A stretch of DNA of 60,000 nt from Diphasiastrum complanatum (GCA_029204225.1 CM055109.1:42753862-42813861), one strand, 5' to 3'. Positions 19,786 through 31,151 are shown, numbered from the stretch's first letter. Made by a program: numbers and translations. Notes: generated by a model not told the origin, from the letters alone.

Positions 19786-21885
19786 TCACCATATCCATGA
19801 TAAGATCTCTTTGGTAGAGATTTCTTGCCAATGCCTTTGAAGAGTGCTCCACCAATATGCCACTATTATCATGGGCTTCCTCCATGCTTGATGATGATCT
19901 TTGCCTTGAAAGTTCCACTTGCATGATGGATGCACCATAAATAGAGAAATTTGAGGCTTCCAAGCCTCATAAGGATCATGGAGATCAAGATCATAAGATG
20001 TGAAACAATGATGATTATCAAGATTATGCTTTCTAGCTTGACTAGTCCACATACAATGAACTATATCCATGATGGATCTAATCTTGATATCAAAGACTAT
20101 CTTGATCTTTTTTAGGCTAGTTAATCTCTCAAGGATGTAAGTGTCCACTTTGGATGCTTCACTTAATCTCAAGAGGAGTTTACAATTTGCCTCAAAACAT
20201 GTGAAAACATGATTTTCAAAAAAGTGAGTACCAAGCTCAATCTTGTTCTTACTAGAACCAAGAGCATACTTTTGACAATACAATATCTTGCTTTCAAAAA
20301 GTATTGGAAACACATCTAAGTCAATAATGACAAGAAACATGTCCATACCATAAGCATCATACAAAACTAGTATAGCTTTTCTTGAACTTTGAGATCCAAA
20401 AAATTCAATGAAGCAAGATAGCATTTCAAGCAAAGGAAGAGAAGCATATATGAATGTGTTGTAGTAGATACAACATGAAAGATGCCCCTCTTTGCCATGT
20501 AAGGTGAGCCATAAAGACTCGGCCATGCATCTTGAAGATCTTCTTGAAATCATATGAAGAAGAAACTCCTCCTCACACATTGGCCCCATCATAACTTGAA
20601 TACCTTTAAAAAGGATAACTTGTGATGCTTCTTGAGAAGCCTTGATCTCGGCCACTTCCAAGATTGAATCTTCATGCAATATGACATCTCTATTCACGAT
20701 CACATTTGAAATAGAGAGTGTAAAGACACTAAAGGCCTCCTTGATGGATGAGTATCCAATCATGATCCATGAGCTTGGATCATCCTTCCTTCTTGTTTCC
20801 AAGGGAATATGTGCAAAGCAAGCACTACCAAGTTCACTAAGGTGATCAACCTTAGGCTTCATCTTGAATAAAACTTCATATGGTGCTATTCCTTCAAGAG
20901 CTCCAATACTCCTCAAAGCTTTGATCTTCAATGAGAATTTCCTCTCAACATATGCTTTGAATAATAAGGAATAATCATACACCATAATACTTGAAGAGAG
21001 AAGATATGTGCATCTTGTGTAATCCTCCTCCTTTGAAATATTGAAAATATAAGAAACATCAAGAGAGTTTGCACTCTCACTTGGATCCAATTTGTAGATG
21101 CCTTCAAATCTTGATCCATATGCAAGGATCTCACCATCCTTCTTAATCACACAATTGTCAATATTGAAATTGACATCAAAGCCACTATCAAGAAGTTGGC
21201 CAACACTTAAGATGTTCTTTGTAAGCTTTGGGACAAAAAGAACATTGTTGAGAAAGAGATCTTTAGAAGATGCAAGCTTCAAGGGAATAATCCCTACTCC
21301 TTCAATATTGCACTCATGCTTACTTGCAAAGTATATGGTCTTCTTGACTCCATCATAAGGCATAATAGATGAAAAAAAGTGCTTGGAGCCACACATATGC
21401 GAAGATGCTCCACTATCAATATACCATGAGTCATCCTTGTTGAAGGTGGAAGAGGAGAAGCTTGATGCCATAAGAGAGCCTTCTCCATCACTTGCGATAT
21501 AGTCTTCTTTCTCATTGGTGATGTTGGCTTGATTGAGTTGATTCTTCTTCTTGAAGCAATTGGTGGCATAATGGCCTTTCTTGCCACAATAAAAGTACTT
21601 GATCATCTTCTTCTTGAGATTTGAATTAGAAGCATGAGAGGTATCCTCCTCCTCTCCATCTTGGTCTTTAGCTTTGTCATTAGAGAAGTGATGGTGTTGC
21701 TTCTTACTCCTCTCTTTGTGCTTGGCAAATAGAACTTTGCCATCATCATGATTGAGTGATAGCTTGTCCATCCTCAAGAGTTTGTACTCGTCTTGATTCT
21801 TCAGAAATAAGCACACTTTGAAGGGCCTCCAAACTTGGTAGCTCCTCCTTAATAGCATAGGATTGGACAAGGTTGTCATATTCAT
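19786..21885 (-). CDS. Z polyprotein: zinc knuckle, protease, shortened integrase, unknown C-terminus
   Basis: A 699-codon minus frame without a stop that overlaps the gag frame. The first 80 or so residues are probably out-of-frame sequence before the real join. CCHC knuckle YFYCGKKGHYATNC lies near residue 90 and protease site WYIDSGASSHMCG near 155, followed by the usual VLFVPKLTKNILSV stretch. Integrase is reduced: the zinc domain and the Asp/Asp/Glu core are gone, with only FSLKIKALRS remaining, followed by the distal part (APYEVLFKMKPKVDHLSELG, IMIGYSS, NRDVILHED). The last 250-300 residues match no family I know. No YxDD or RNase H motif is present. Either a protein still used in trans or a frame kept open by youth. 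Confidence 0.75.
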   Translation of the reverse strand: MNMTTLSNPMLLRRSYQVWRPFKVCLFLKNQDEYKLLRMDKLSLNHDDGKVLFAKHKERSKKQHHHFSNDKAKDQDGEEEDTSHASNSNLKKKMIKYFYCGKKGHYATNCFKKKNQLNQANITNEKEDYIASDGEGSLMASSFSSSTFNKDDSWYIDSGASSHMCGSKHFFSSIMPYDGVKKTIYFASKHECNIEGVGIIPLKLASSKDLFLNNVLFVPKLTKNILSVGQLLDSGFDVNFNIDNCVIKKDGEILAYGSRFEGIYKLDPSESANSLDVSYIFNISKEEDYTRCTYLLSSSIMVYDYSLLFKAYVERKFSLKIKALRSIGALEGIAPYEVLFKMKPKVDHLSELGSACFAHIPLETRRKDDPSSWIMIGYSSIKEAFSVFTLSISNVIVNRDVILHEDSILEVAEIKASQEASQVILFKGIQVMMGPMCEEEFLLHMISRRSSRCMAESLWLTLHGKEGHLSCCIYYNTFIYASLPLLEMLSCFIEFFGSQSSRKAILVLYDAYGMDMFLVIIDLDVFPILFESKILYCQKYALGSSKNKIELGTHFFENHVFTCFEANCKLLLRLSEASKVDTYILERLTSLKKIKIVFDIKIRSIMDIVHCMWTSQARKHNLDNHHCFTSYDLDLHDPYEAWKPQISLFMVHPSCKWNFQGKDHHQAWRKPMIIVAYWWSTLQRHWQEISTKEILSWIW

Positions 21886-22357
21886 CTCTCAAGCCATTGA
21901 GAATGACTTGGACTAGCTCACTTTGATTGATTGAGTCACCAATACATGCAAGCTCCCTATGAATATCCTTGAATCTCAAAACATAATTAGATGCACTCTC
22001 ATCACTCTTTTGACTACTTTGGAATATTTGATTTCTAAGAGTGAGAAGCCTAGAGGTGTTCTTAGCCTCATAGATGGACTTGAGACAATCCCAAGCTTCC
22101 TTGGATGTAGAACAATCACCAATCTCCCTCAATATCTCATTAGAGACATTCATCTTAATGTAGTGGAGAGCCATCCTAGCTCTCTTCTTGTATTTTTGTA
22201 CTTCTTGAAGGACTTGAGGCTCCTTTTCAATCCCAAGTACAATGTCCATCACATCTTGGAGTATCAAGATGGACTCCATCCTCAACTTCCATATTGAATA
22301 ATTGGAAGTAGACAATCTCTCACTTGGTTGCAACAAGTATGAACTCATTGAAGTCAT
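21746..22357 (-). CDS. Z gag
   Basis: 203 codons opening with MTSMSSYLLQPSERLS. It shows the copia gag domain: NYSIWKLRMESIL, ALHYIKMNVSNEI, SKEAWDCLKSIY, LTLRNQIF and LRFKDIHRELACIGD. No stop lies within it. It is closely related to the X gag start at 45846. It overlaps the next frame by about 140 bases, which suggests a frameshift, either programmed or mutational, between gag and the knuckle/protease part. Confidence 0.9.
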   Translation of the reverse strand: MTSMSSYLLQPSERLSTSNYSIWKLRMESILILQDVMDIVLGIEKEPQVLQEVQKYKKRARMALHYIKMNVSNEILREIGDCSTSKEAWDCLKSIYEAKNTSRLLTLRNQIFQSSQKSDESASNYVLRFKDIHRELACIGDSINQSELVQVILNGLRDEYDNLVQSYAIKEELPSLEALQSVLISEESRRVQTLEDGQAITQS

Positions 22358-23101
22358 GTAAAGTGGAGATAAATAAAAGTGATGAACAAAAAATGTTGCT
22401 TCTCTCTCACTATAGGATCCAATAATGGTGTGCTACCATCTCCTATGCAAGATCTTGCAACAAATTGTGAGATGATTCTCACTAGCTATCTCAATCTCTC
22501 CAAAACTAGATCTACTTCACATCAAATGATGGAGTATGGGCAAAGTTAGGATCAAACACTCTTATCAAGTGTGAAATACACTAAGAAACCAAATTTGACT
22601 CAAATACAATGATATTGCATGAAACAAAATGGCTAAGATCTCAAAAGAGTGCCTAGATCACATATAGATGAGATTGGTAAGCATTCAACTGTGATTTTGG
22701 ATCAAACAAGCAATCTTTTGACCAAACCAAATGTGTCCACCCAGGTCTAGGTGCCCTACCTAACCCTCTTCAAAAGCTTATAACTTTTGATTGGCTCAAC
22801 CAAATGGAATGAAACTGATTGCATCAGAAACTAGACAAAAATAGCTTCAAAACAAGCTATCAAGCAAGATAAATGGATCAAACATGAGAGAGAACTTCCA
22901 AACTGAAATTGGATGTCCCTCACACGTGTCTGAGCACCTGATTCCGTACAGTACCAGGTCAGACCCAATCAATGTCCTTTTGATCTCTTTTGATCCAAGA
23001 TTGAACAAGATAGCTAGGAAAATGGACCTTGACAACTTCTAGCTCAAGATTGATGAAAATTTTTCACTTAGATGGATCAAAATGCATGGTAACCTTAGGT
23101 A
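22358..23101 (-). other. 5' leader of Z
   Basis: About 740 bp between primer site and gag start. No gene is recognised. It contains one CACACGTGT motif near 22921. Confidence 0.7.
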
Positions 23102-23114
23102 GGCTCTGATACCA
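23102..23114 (-). other. Primer-binding site of Z
   Basis: TGGTATCAGAGCC on the minus strand is an exact match to the initiator-Met tRNA complement type, immediately after the LTR. Confidence 0.93.
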
Positions 23115-23923
23115 TGTTGAATTTCACACGTGTGGATTGTCCACTACATGTACTTGTGATCTCCTAAGGTGTGTAGATGCACCAAGATCAAGACTAGATT
23201 GAAATTCAAGATCTATCTTTGATTCTATGGCAAAAACACACTACTACATGCATTCAATCACCTCCAAATCTCACTCACACGTGTGGGAAGTGTTCCAAAA
23301 GTATTCTAAGTAAAAACAAGCTGCTCTCCTTGGGTAGAGAGAGAAAAACCATCAAGAGCTCTCGGGTAAAGAGAGAAAGCTAGAAATTCAATGACACTCA
23401 AAATCCACTCAATCTCAAAATCAATTAGATCCAAAAGGAGGAGTACAATGATACTAATAGATTCATGAGCTACCACTATGCTTAACTATGATTGGATCAC
23501 ACTTTGCCACCTCTTAATCCTATTGGACCATTGATCCATGCACCTCTTAATTCTATTGGACTATATTCAAGCAAACCTCAATTTTCTATTGGACCTCACA
23601 AGGTTCCACCTCTAAATCCTATTGAACCTCTTAAGCTTCATCAAACAAAAGCATGATACTTGTCTACACTCTAATTGGCACAAGTTTGGCTCTATTTTGG
23701 CATTACAAGTGGAAATGGATAATTTGCCATCTATGCCAAATTTGACCCTATCAACATCCTACACCTAAATGCTTGACTATGAAATTCTATGAGACCCCTA
23801 TATCAAACATTTTGATTTACTTTACAATTCTCCACACGTGGGAACATCCTCCACACATGTGAGATTCACTTACAAACTTCTATCATAAAAAATACCAAGC
23901 TAGATTTTTGCCAATTTCTCACA
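23115..23923 (-). repeat. 5' LTR of Z
   Basis: 809 bp, the partner of 18839-19658. It lacks 11 bp (GCTCAATATTG region) and has about 12 single-base differences. Confidence 0.93.
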
Positions 23924-23928
23924 ATTTT
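23924..23928. repeat. Target site duplication of Z (right)
   Basis: ATTTT, identical to 18834-18838. The empty site reads ATGCAAAATGAGACTTGG on the minus strand, which restores the copia linker frame MQNETW. Confidence 0.9.
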
Positions 23929-25187
23929 GCATCAAAGCTTCATACTCGGACTCCATAGCTTTGATCCAATCCTTTGAATGAAGAGCTTCCTCCACACTTG
24001 ATGGTTCTTCAATGGAAGTGTGAAAAGCATGTAGAGAACTTGAATCCTCCACTTGTTTGCCTTTTTCCAAGTAGGTGAGTCTTCTAGGCTCGGATCTCTC
24101 TCGGGTTGATCTTCTTGGAGTCATTGGTAGACTCGGCTTCTCTTGTGATCTTGGCCCCAACAAGTCTTCATCTTGATCAATACTTGATGAAGAGACTCCT
24201 CGATGAATAAGCTCTTGAGATTCCTGCACATTGTCCTTCATGTACATTCGATCTTCATGGAAGATCACATCTCTACTTATCATAGTTTGGTTAGTGGATG
24301 GAACAAAAATCCTATAGGCTTTACTTGAATAGCCTATCATAATGCCTTTAAGAGCATTAGCATCTTCTTTTTTTCTTGTTTCAAGAGGTACATGTACAAA
24401 GCATACACATCCAAATGTTCTAAGATGATTGACCTCGGGTTTCCTTCCATACAACTTTTCATAAGGTGAAATATCTTCTATAGCATGATTTGGCAAAAAA
24501 TTGCAAAGGTAGTTAGCACATCCTATTGCTTCTCAAAAATCTTTAGAAAGAGAGGCTTCTAGTCTAAGTGCCTTTGCACATTCACATAGAGTTCTATTTT
24601 TTCTTTCGGCTACTCCATTAGATTGAGGAGAGTAGGAGCAAGTGAAATCTCTTCTAATGCCAAAATCATTACAAAAGTTTATGAACTTTGTGGAGATGTA
24701 TTCACCTCCATTATCACTTCTCAAAGCTTTAATTTTACAAGATAGTTGATTCTCAACAAAAGCTTTGAACTTCACAAAAGTTTCATATGCTAATGCTTTA
24801 GAAGATAAAAGGTAAACCCAACAAAAACGTGAGTAATCATGAATAAATGTTATAAAACATGTAGCTCCACCCTTGCTCTTGGTAAATGAGAAATGGATGT
24901 CACTATGGATGAGTTCCAAAGGTGCTTTGGATTTGATGGTTGATCTTTGATGTGGCCTTGCATGTGATTTGGCCAATGCACATGCATCACAAGAACTTGG
25001 CTCCTTGATCATGGATTTAGGCAACCCATGAGCTAGCTCCAACTTGCACATAGATTGCATGGCCTTGGAGTTGGGATGGCCCAATCTTCTATGCCATAGA
25101 TCTTCACTTGAGAGCTTTTCTTGTAGCACAATATCCGAGCAAAGATTAGCATTTTCATTTCCATCAAGCTTGAATAACCTTCCAAAA
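23929..25187 (-). pseudogene. Copia X/W integrase and linker
   Basis: Minus frames at 24533-25187 and 23929-24496. The first begins within the pre-integrase region (FGRLFKLDGN), then the zinc domain (HRRLGHPNSKAM with CDACALAKSH), and the core with Asp in LIHSDIHFSF, Asp in LRSDNGGEY and Glu in NGVAERKNR. After a stop it continues with ISPYEKLYGRKPEVNHLRTFGC, IMIGYSSKAYR and the linker RRSTRERSEPRRLTY to EYEALMQN, where Z is inserted. The protein is cut at about 25187, where the sequence switches to V on the other strand. Confidence 0.9.
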
Positions 25188-25206
25188 TGAAGAGCAACGG
25201 CGAGAA

Positions 25207-26495
25207 TTGGTGAAAGGTAGACGTCAAAATACTGACGATCAAGCACTTGCGACACACCAAAAACAAGGCAAGGGCAAGGGCAAGAAGAAGTCTAAGCAGC
25301 AATTTGCCAAGTCTCAGGAGGATGAGGGATCTTCCAGTAAGACCAAAAAGAAAGGCAAGTGCTTCCATTGTGGTGAAAAGGGCTATTGGAAGAGTGAATG
25401 TCGCAAATTCCTAGTGGAACAAGGCAAGGGGAAACCAATACAAGCAGGTAACCTTGTCGATGAGGGTGAGATTGAAGACTCTAGCATCTTCATATCTGCA
25501 TTTTCATCTAATCAAGATGATCAAGCATGGTATATTGACTCGGGAGCCACAAGACACATGATAGGTGACAAGAATTGGTTCGATAGCTTGAAAGTGTTGG
25601 ATAATGGAACATCTGTTTCACAAGCAAATGGTGAGGTGTGCAAGATCAAGGGGATAGGCATTGTTTCAATCCAACTACCTGATGGCAAAAGCAGGATGAT
25701 CAGGGAGGTACTTTACGTACCAGGTTTGAAAAAAATCTACTTTCTGTTGGAGTCATTACTGATCAAAAGTTGAAAGTAGAATTTGCCCATGATCGTTGCT
25801 TTGTGAAAGATGTGAACCAAAAGTTCAAAGTTATTGCGGATGGAGTAAGGGAGCCCAATACAAAATTGTACAGGTTGAATGCTACAATTAAGGGGCAACA
25901 TGGACTTGTATCGTCCATTCCATCGCAAACTAAGTTGTGGCATAAGAGGCTTGGTCACTTGAACTTGGGAAGCCTCAGTTTGATGAGAAGATTGGAGATG
26001 GTAACATAATTGCCTACCATAGAAGATCACTTGAAATCGATGTGCGAATCTGTATATGGGAAGCAGCATCGAGAGAAGTTCAATAAAGGTGGTGCTGCAA
26101 GAGCAAAGAACATCATGGATTTAATCCACGCAGATTTATGCGGGCCTATGAGGACCATGTCCTTAGGTAAAGCCTTCTATTTCATGACCTTTATTGATGA
26201 TATGTCACGTAAGACATGGATCTATTTCTTGAAGAAGAAATCAGATGCATTTGGCAAATTCAAGAGCTTGAAAGCATTGGTTGAAAATCAGACAGGTAGG
26301 AAGATCAAAGTTCTAAGATCGGATAGTGGAGGTGAGTACAAGTCTAATGACTTCAATGATCTTTGTGACCAATGTGGGATTAAAAGACAATTTACGCAAG
26401 CTCATACTCCTGCTCTCAATGGTGTAGCTGAGCGCAAGAATCGTACGATTGTGGAAAGTGCCAGATCTATGCTAGTTGAGATGAAACTACCATAA
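25207..26495 (+). pseudogene. Copia V gag end, protease and integrase
   Basis: Frames 25207-25773, 25770-26009 and 26010-26495. The first has a Lys/Gly-rich stretch, CCHC knuckle CFHCGEKGYWKSEC and protease site WYIDSGATRHM. The others carry the integrase zinc domain, with HKRLGHLNLG but only one of the two Cys (CESVYGK where relatives have CEGC), and the core with Asp in LIHADLCGPM, Asp in LRSDSGGEY and Glu in NGVAERKNR. A frameshift near 25770 and stops at 26007 and near 26493 break it. Confidence 0.9.
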
Positions 26496-26606
26496 CATTT
26501 TTGGTCAGAAGCATGCAGTACGGCAGTCTACCTTCAAAATAGAAGTCCTACCATTGCCATACCAAAGATAACACCTGAAGAAGCATTCACGAAGAAGAAG
26601 CCAAAG

Positions 26607-27521
26607 GTGAACCACTTGCGAATCTTTGGATGTAAGGCCTTTGTACACGTTCCTAAGGAAGAGACACGTAAACTTGATGTAAAAGCTATCAAGTGCATAT
26701 TCCTAGGATATGATGATCGTGTGAAGTGCTATAGATGTTTTGATCCAGTGGAAAACAAAATCCATGTAAGCCGTCATGTTATCTTTGATGAATCCAAGAT
26801 GTATGAAGGCGAGGATGCTGAGAAGATAGATACATCCAATGGAAAAGATGGTATAGTGAGGATACCACCTGATGATGATCCATTCATTGACCTTCCAAGT
26901 GATGAAAAAGAGGATACATCTCAAGATACTACTACTCAACCTCAAGAGACAGGTTGGAGAGGTAGGGACAAACCTTTTGGTGCAAGAAGGATTGAAGTTG
27001 TAGGTGACAAACACAAGGAGAAGGATGTACCGTGAGATACATTTTCACCAGGAAGCCGATCACTTGACAGGAAGCTCCCAAAGTGGTTTGAGAGATTGTT
27101 GGAGAGCCGTGACATGGATGACTTTCCAAGATCATCTAGCCAGGGAGAGCTACAAAGATCAACAATAGAGAAGACACAACCTGAAAGGTATGAAGCAAAT
27201 TATGCTCTCTTATCTAGCATTATTCAAAGCAAAGAACCTTCGACTTATGGTGAAGCAAAGGATGATGACATTTGGGTCAAGGCCATGGGAGAGGAGATGG
27301 AGTCAATTGCTAAGCATAGCACATGGGACTTAGTAGAACCACCAGTTGGCAAGAAATCCATTGGTTGCAAATGGGTATACAGGACTAAGTATCATGCAGA
27401 TGGAAATATAACAAAGCACAAGGAAAGATTGGTGAGTATGCACAAAGTAAAGGCATTGACTATGAAGAGACCTTTGTGCCAGTATGTAAGTGGAATACTC
27501 TACATCTACTTGTTGCTTTAG
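26607..27521 (+). pseudogene. Copia V integrase end, linker and reverse transcriptase start
   Basis: Frame 26607-27035 has MNHLRIFGCKAFVHVP, IFLGYDDRVKCYRC and HVIFDESKMY followed by an acidic linker. Frame 27096-27521 has RSTIEKTQPERYEANY, STWDLVEPPVGKK and CKWVYRTKYHADG, where the reverse transcriptase starts. A TGA near 27033 and a frameshift near 27440 break the chain. Confidence 0.88.
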
Positions 27522-28751
27522 CTTCACATTTTGGTTGGCCTTTGCATAATATGGATGTGAAATCTGCTTTTCTAAATGGTGAGTTAGAAGAAGAGGTGTT
27601 CATGGATCAACCTGAAGGCTTTGTAATGAAGGGACAGGAAAATAAAGTATGTCGCTTGAAGAAAGCACTTTATGGTCTTAAACAGGCACCACGTGCGTGG
27701 TATAGTAGGATTGATGCCTACTTTCATTCAAAGGGAATGGTGAGAACACATTCTGATCCAAATTTATATGTCTTATGCTTTGATGGTATGGTTGCTTTGA
27801 TGTGTTGATGACTTGATTATTACGGGAAATAATCAAGAGATGATAGATATGATCAAGAAAGACCTCATGGAACAATTTGAGATGACAGATCTCAGCCTGA
27901 TGCATTATTGCCTTGGAGTAGAGGTGTGGCAAAAAGGACACGAAGTGGGTTTAACACAGGTGAAGTATGTCAAAGAGTTGTTGCACAGGTTTAGGTTGCA
28001 GGATTGCAAACCAGTGAATACTCCTATTGAGCCAAGTAAAAGGCTTTCTAAGCTTGATGAGTCACAGTCATTTGATGCTACACTGTATAGGCAGTTAGTA
28101 GGGAGCTTTATTTACCTTACCACAACTAGACCAGATATATGCTATGTTGTTGGCATTGTAAGTTAGTTTATGGCAGCACCTACGAATACGCATTGGAAGG
28201 TAGCTAAATGCATTTTGCGTTATGTGAAAGGCACTTCAGATTATGGCTTGATTTACAGGAAGCATGATGATTTACCTGAGTTGTGTGGCTATGTGGATGC
28301 GGATTGGGGAGGTGACTATGATAATCATAGATCCACCACAGGGTATGTATTCCAGTTTTGTGGTAGTTGCTTTTCCTGGTCTAGTAAGGAGCAAAGTATA
28401 ATTGCTCTTTCCACCACAAAAGCAGAGTATAAGGCAATGTGTAGTGCAACACAGGAAGCTATATGGTTGAGACAAATCTTGGAAGAAGTTGGCATGAAGC
28501 GGAAAAATCCCACGACATTACATAGCGACAGTCAGAGTGGCATTCAGCTAGCAAAGAATCTAGTGTTCCATGTGAGAACTAAACACATTGAGATTCAGTA
28601 TCACTTTATACGTGAGAGGCTGCTGAGTCGTGAAATTCATGTTGTTCATTGTAGCACAGAAGAACAACTAGCTGATATTTTCACTAAGCCACTTGTTGGA
28701 GAAAAGTTTGATAAGTTTAGATCAAAGCTTTTTGTACTTAAAGTTTGTTAA
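27476..28751 (+). pseudogene. Copia V reverse transcriptase and RNase H
   Basis: Three frames: 27476-27808 (DVKSAFLNGELEEEVFM, KALYGLKQAPRAWYSRID), 27813-28166 and 28170-28751. A small deletion at about 27806 turns the usual LYVDD into CVDDLIITGNN, which breaks the frame at the active site. RNase H is complete: GYVDADWGGDYDNHRSTTGY, STTKAEYKAM, HSDSQSGIQLAKN, RTKHIEIQYHFIRE, ADIFTKPLVGEKF. The stop at 28751 is followed by the polypurine tract. Confidence 0.92.
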
Positions 28752-28793
28752 CTTTAAAGCTATGTATATGACTGTATAAAGTAGACTCTACGT

Positions 28794-28804
28794 TAAGGGA
28801 GAGA
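28794..28804 (+). other. Polypurine tract of V
   Basis: AAGGGAGAGA lies directly before the LTR. Confidence 0.85.
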
Positions 28805-29077
28805 GTTAGAATTAAAGTAGAATCATTGTGCTACTGTACTGTGGGTCCTATCAGTTGATAAGGATCAGTTGGCCTCGCCACGAAGCAAGTCGACGGGACA
28901 CGCGTCCTGCCAACAACAACCTGGGTTATGCATGGGTTGCTTGAGTGAACAACTATATGTACAGTGTAATTTCATTTTGAGAAATACAGTTGCTATGTGA
29001 GCTTGCTGTGGAGAGTGTTTTCTATCTGTGTTATTGTGTAGCATGATCTGTGTTCCTGTGCAAAGCAAATTCTAAGT
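28804..29077 (+). repeat. 3' LTR of V
   Basis: About 273 bp starting (A)GTTAGAATTAAAG and ending AAATTCTAAG(T). It matches 47950-48222 in opposite orientation, which there is followed by a primer-binding site. The ends are an inverted AGAATT/AATTCT rather than TG and CA. Confidence 0.88.
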
Positions 29078-30225
29078 CTAGCGCCACCCACATCTGCCAA
29101 AATCAGATACAATTTCTCGACAAGGACAAAGTTAGAATTTTGTCAGGTCTTCTGTGGAAGCAGACTAGGATTTGGTACAGTCAATTAGTATTGGAAACGG
29201 TTAATACTTGGAACTCTTTAAAAGAAGCATTCCTTTAGCAGTTTAGGGAGATAGAATACTCCACTAGATTGTTGGCATGGCTTAATTGTGTTGAGAAAAA
29301 GCCAAAGGAATCACTTAGAAAGCATACTCGTAGAGTTAAAAATTTAATAGGAAAATTAGGAGCCCAGTATCCGTTTCCTATTCAAAACGAATGGTTCTTG
29401 TTTGGCTTGCCTAAGAAAATGGATCGTTATCGTCGACAGGGATTAATGACCTCTTTGGAAGATGTCATTGCCTCTGTTGAAAATTACGAAACTTCTCGAA
29501 TTTCTCGTAGACGGAGGAATGAGAGAAAAAGTAGTAAAAAAACATAAAACGAGATGCCGACAGAAGAATCTGAATTATCTACAAAGTTTGAATCGGAATC
29601 TGATTCAGCAGATGAGAAAGAGCCTTTAGAGTATTCATCTTATTCTTCTTCATCAGAAGAAGAATCTTCTTATAGGAAATCCAAGAGTAGAAATATTGAT
29701 ATAAAGAAAAAAATGGAGAAATATGAAAAGATGGATCCATTAAGGAAGAGTGTTGAGATATTAGCAAAACAAATGAGTGATTTAAAAGTCTAGATGTCTG
29801 ACGTTAAAGCCAAACGGAAAAAAGCAAAGCTTAATGCCAATGTTTGGTGTATCGCTTGTGGGAAGGAAGGTCATTCTAAGACTAACTATCCCAATTTACA
29901 GACTAACTATTTAGAAGAGGAATTATTCCTCTGTCCGATTAATAATCATGAGGAGGTAGCTTATACTACAACTCCTACTAACCAAAAGAACATTATACCA
30001 AAACCATGTACTGGTCAACAATACACTATTTTGCGTAGAGGAGAAAGAGATTCCACTCCTCCATCGAGAGTAAGGGGTTCGTGTTACAATTGCGGAGCCC
30101 TGGATCACTATTCGCCTTATTGCCCTGAACCCAAGAGGTCAGTAGGATATGTGCCGAAGGTGAAGGGCATGCCATTGCTGAATGTCCTTAGCCACAACAG
30201 CCACGTTCTAAACCAAGGTTTGTAA
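29078..30225 (+). pseudogene. Gypsy U gag, downstream part
   Basis: Frames 29050-29238, 29269-29547, 29554-29793 and 29794-30225, separated by stops. The retrotransposon gag domain is clear: TRIWYSQLVLETVNTWNSLKEAFL, then LRKHTRRVKNLIGKLG and YEDVIASVENYE-like sequence. A Ser/Glu-rich stretch follows (ESDSADEKE), then two zinc knuckles, CIACGKEGHSKTNY (last Cys replaced by Tyr) and CYNCGALDHYSPYC (intact). The gag start lies on the opposite strand at 48228-48648, because copia V/Y2 is inserted here and the region was later rearranged. Confidence 0.85.
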
Positions 30226-30755
30226 ACTAGCCTAGAGAAGATGAGCTTCGGCCATCTAAAGCTAACACTGACATGATAGTTCAAAGGATAGAAGTAGAGT
30301 CAGAATCACAAGATCAAGACCATCAATGGCCTGATTTAGATGTAGAGATAAATAAAGTAACTACTAGAAGTAGTAAAGATTCTTCAACTCTTAAAGATAA
30401 GAAGAAAACTAAGAAGATGACATCTACGAAACACGCGATAGAAAAAGTGAAAGTCACAGAACAGCCAGTAGAAATTTCTTATAGTAAAGAATTAGACCTT
30501 GATAGGCCTACTGAAAAATATTATGATGTTGATATGAATTCAAAAGCTTAGAAGCTTTTAGACAAAGAAATCAGAAAAGTTAAGAAAGTAACATTCTCAG
30601 ATCTAGTTATAAGTAGTGAGATACCTAGAGATCTATCGTCACTTAGAACTCGTTCATATGATATAGTGGAAGACCTTGTCTCCAGATTGTCCAATATAAC
30701 TTTTAAACAGTTATTATAGGGTAATCAGTATTATAAGAAAGAAATTAAGCAATTT
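30226..30755 (+). pseudogene. Gypsy U gag-pol linker
   Basis: Frame 30273-30551 is rich in Lys, Asp, Ser and Thr. The next 200 bases carry degraded coding with stops at about 30549 and 30717. No domain is recognised. Its position between zinc knuckles and protease fits a gag-pol linker. Confidence 0.6.
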
Positions 30756-31151
30756 TTGCAAAGGAAAAAGAAAAGAAAGACGAAGTTACCATTAGTCAAT
30801 GTAGGACTAGTTAACTACGATGATGAAGGTCAACCTGAGATTCAAGTAGTAATCAATGGCTGCATTTTAGATAATGTGCCCATATATTTCGGATCTAGTG
30901 TAAATATAATGACTGAAGAAACATCATATGAGTTAGGCATTCACCATAGAATAGCACCCACATTAAGACATTTAAGGTTAGTTGATGCAACTAGAAGATT
31001 ATCGATAGGAGAATTGTCCCGAGTTACAGTCTATGTTGGAGACCATAAGTTCCTAATGGATTTTATTATATTAAGGACTACAAGAGAATCGTCGTATAAA
31101 GTATTATTAGGACGACCATGGCTCTACCAAGCCGATGTTATAACCCACTAG
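30756..31151 (+). pseudogene. Gypsy U first retropepsin-like domain (catalytic Asp lost)
   Basis: The frame shows the retropepsin layout: INGCILDNVPIYFGSSVNIM, then ELSRVTVYVGDHKF, then YKVLLGRPWLYQADVI. The catalytic Asp-Ser/Thr-Gly triplet is replaced by Tyr-Phe-Gly. It is similar along its length (about 100 residues) to the next domain at 31330-31720. It could be a structural or regulatory duplicate, or an inactivated protease. Confidence 0.8.

Larger units (their letters stand above)
18839..23923 (-). mobile_element. Z: complete, recently inserted non-autonomous copia element
   Basis: A 5085-bp element with LTRs of 820 and 809 bp, TG...CA ends, a Met-tRNA primer site, a polypurine tract, perfect 5-bp target duplications and two long open frames (gag, and gag-end/protease/partial integrase). 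It has no reverse transcriptase or RNase H. The LTRs differ by about 12 substitutions plus one 11-bp gap, the lowest divergence in the window. It must have been copied by enzymes supplied in trans, probably from an X/W-type relative with similar LTR ends. Confidence 0.92.
25188..28751 (+). mobile_element. Copia V: 3' half
   Basis: Coding runs from the end of gag through protease, integrase, reverse transcriptase and RNase H to the stop at 28751, then a polypurine tract and LTR. It starts abruptly in gag (QNEEQRRELVKGRR) at about 25188, head-to-head with X/W. The gag part that should precede it is found on the opposite strand at 46118-46654, ending RKRLPTF. Only about ten codons are missing between the two. 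Confidence 0.88.
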
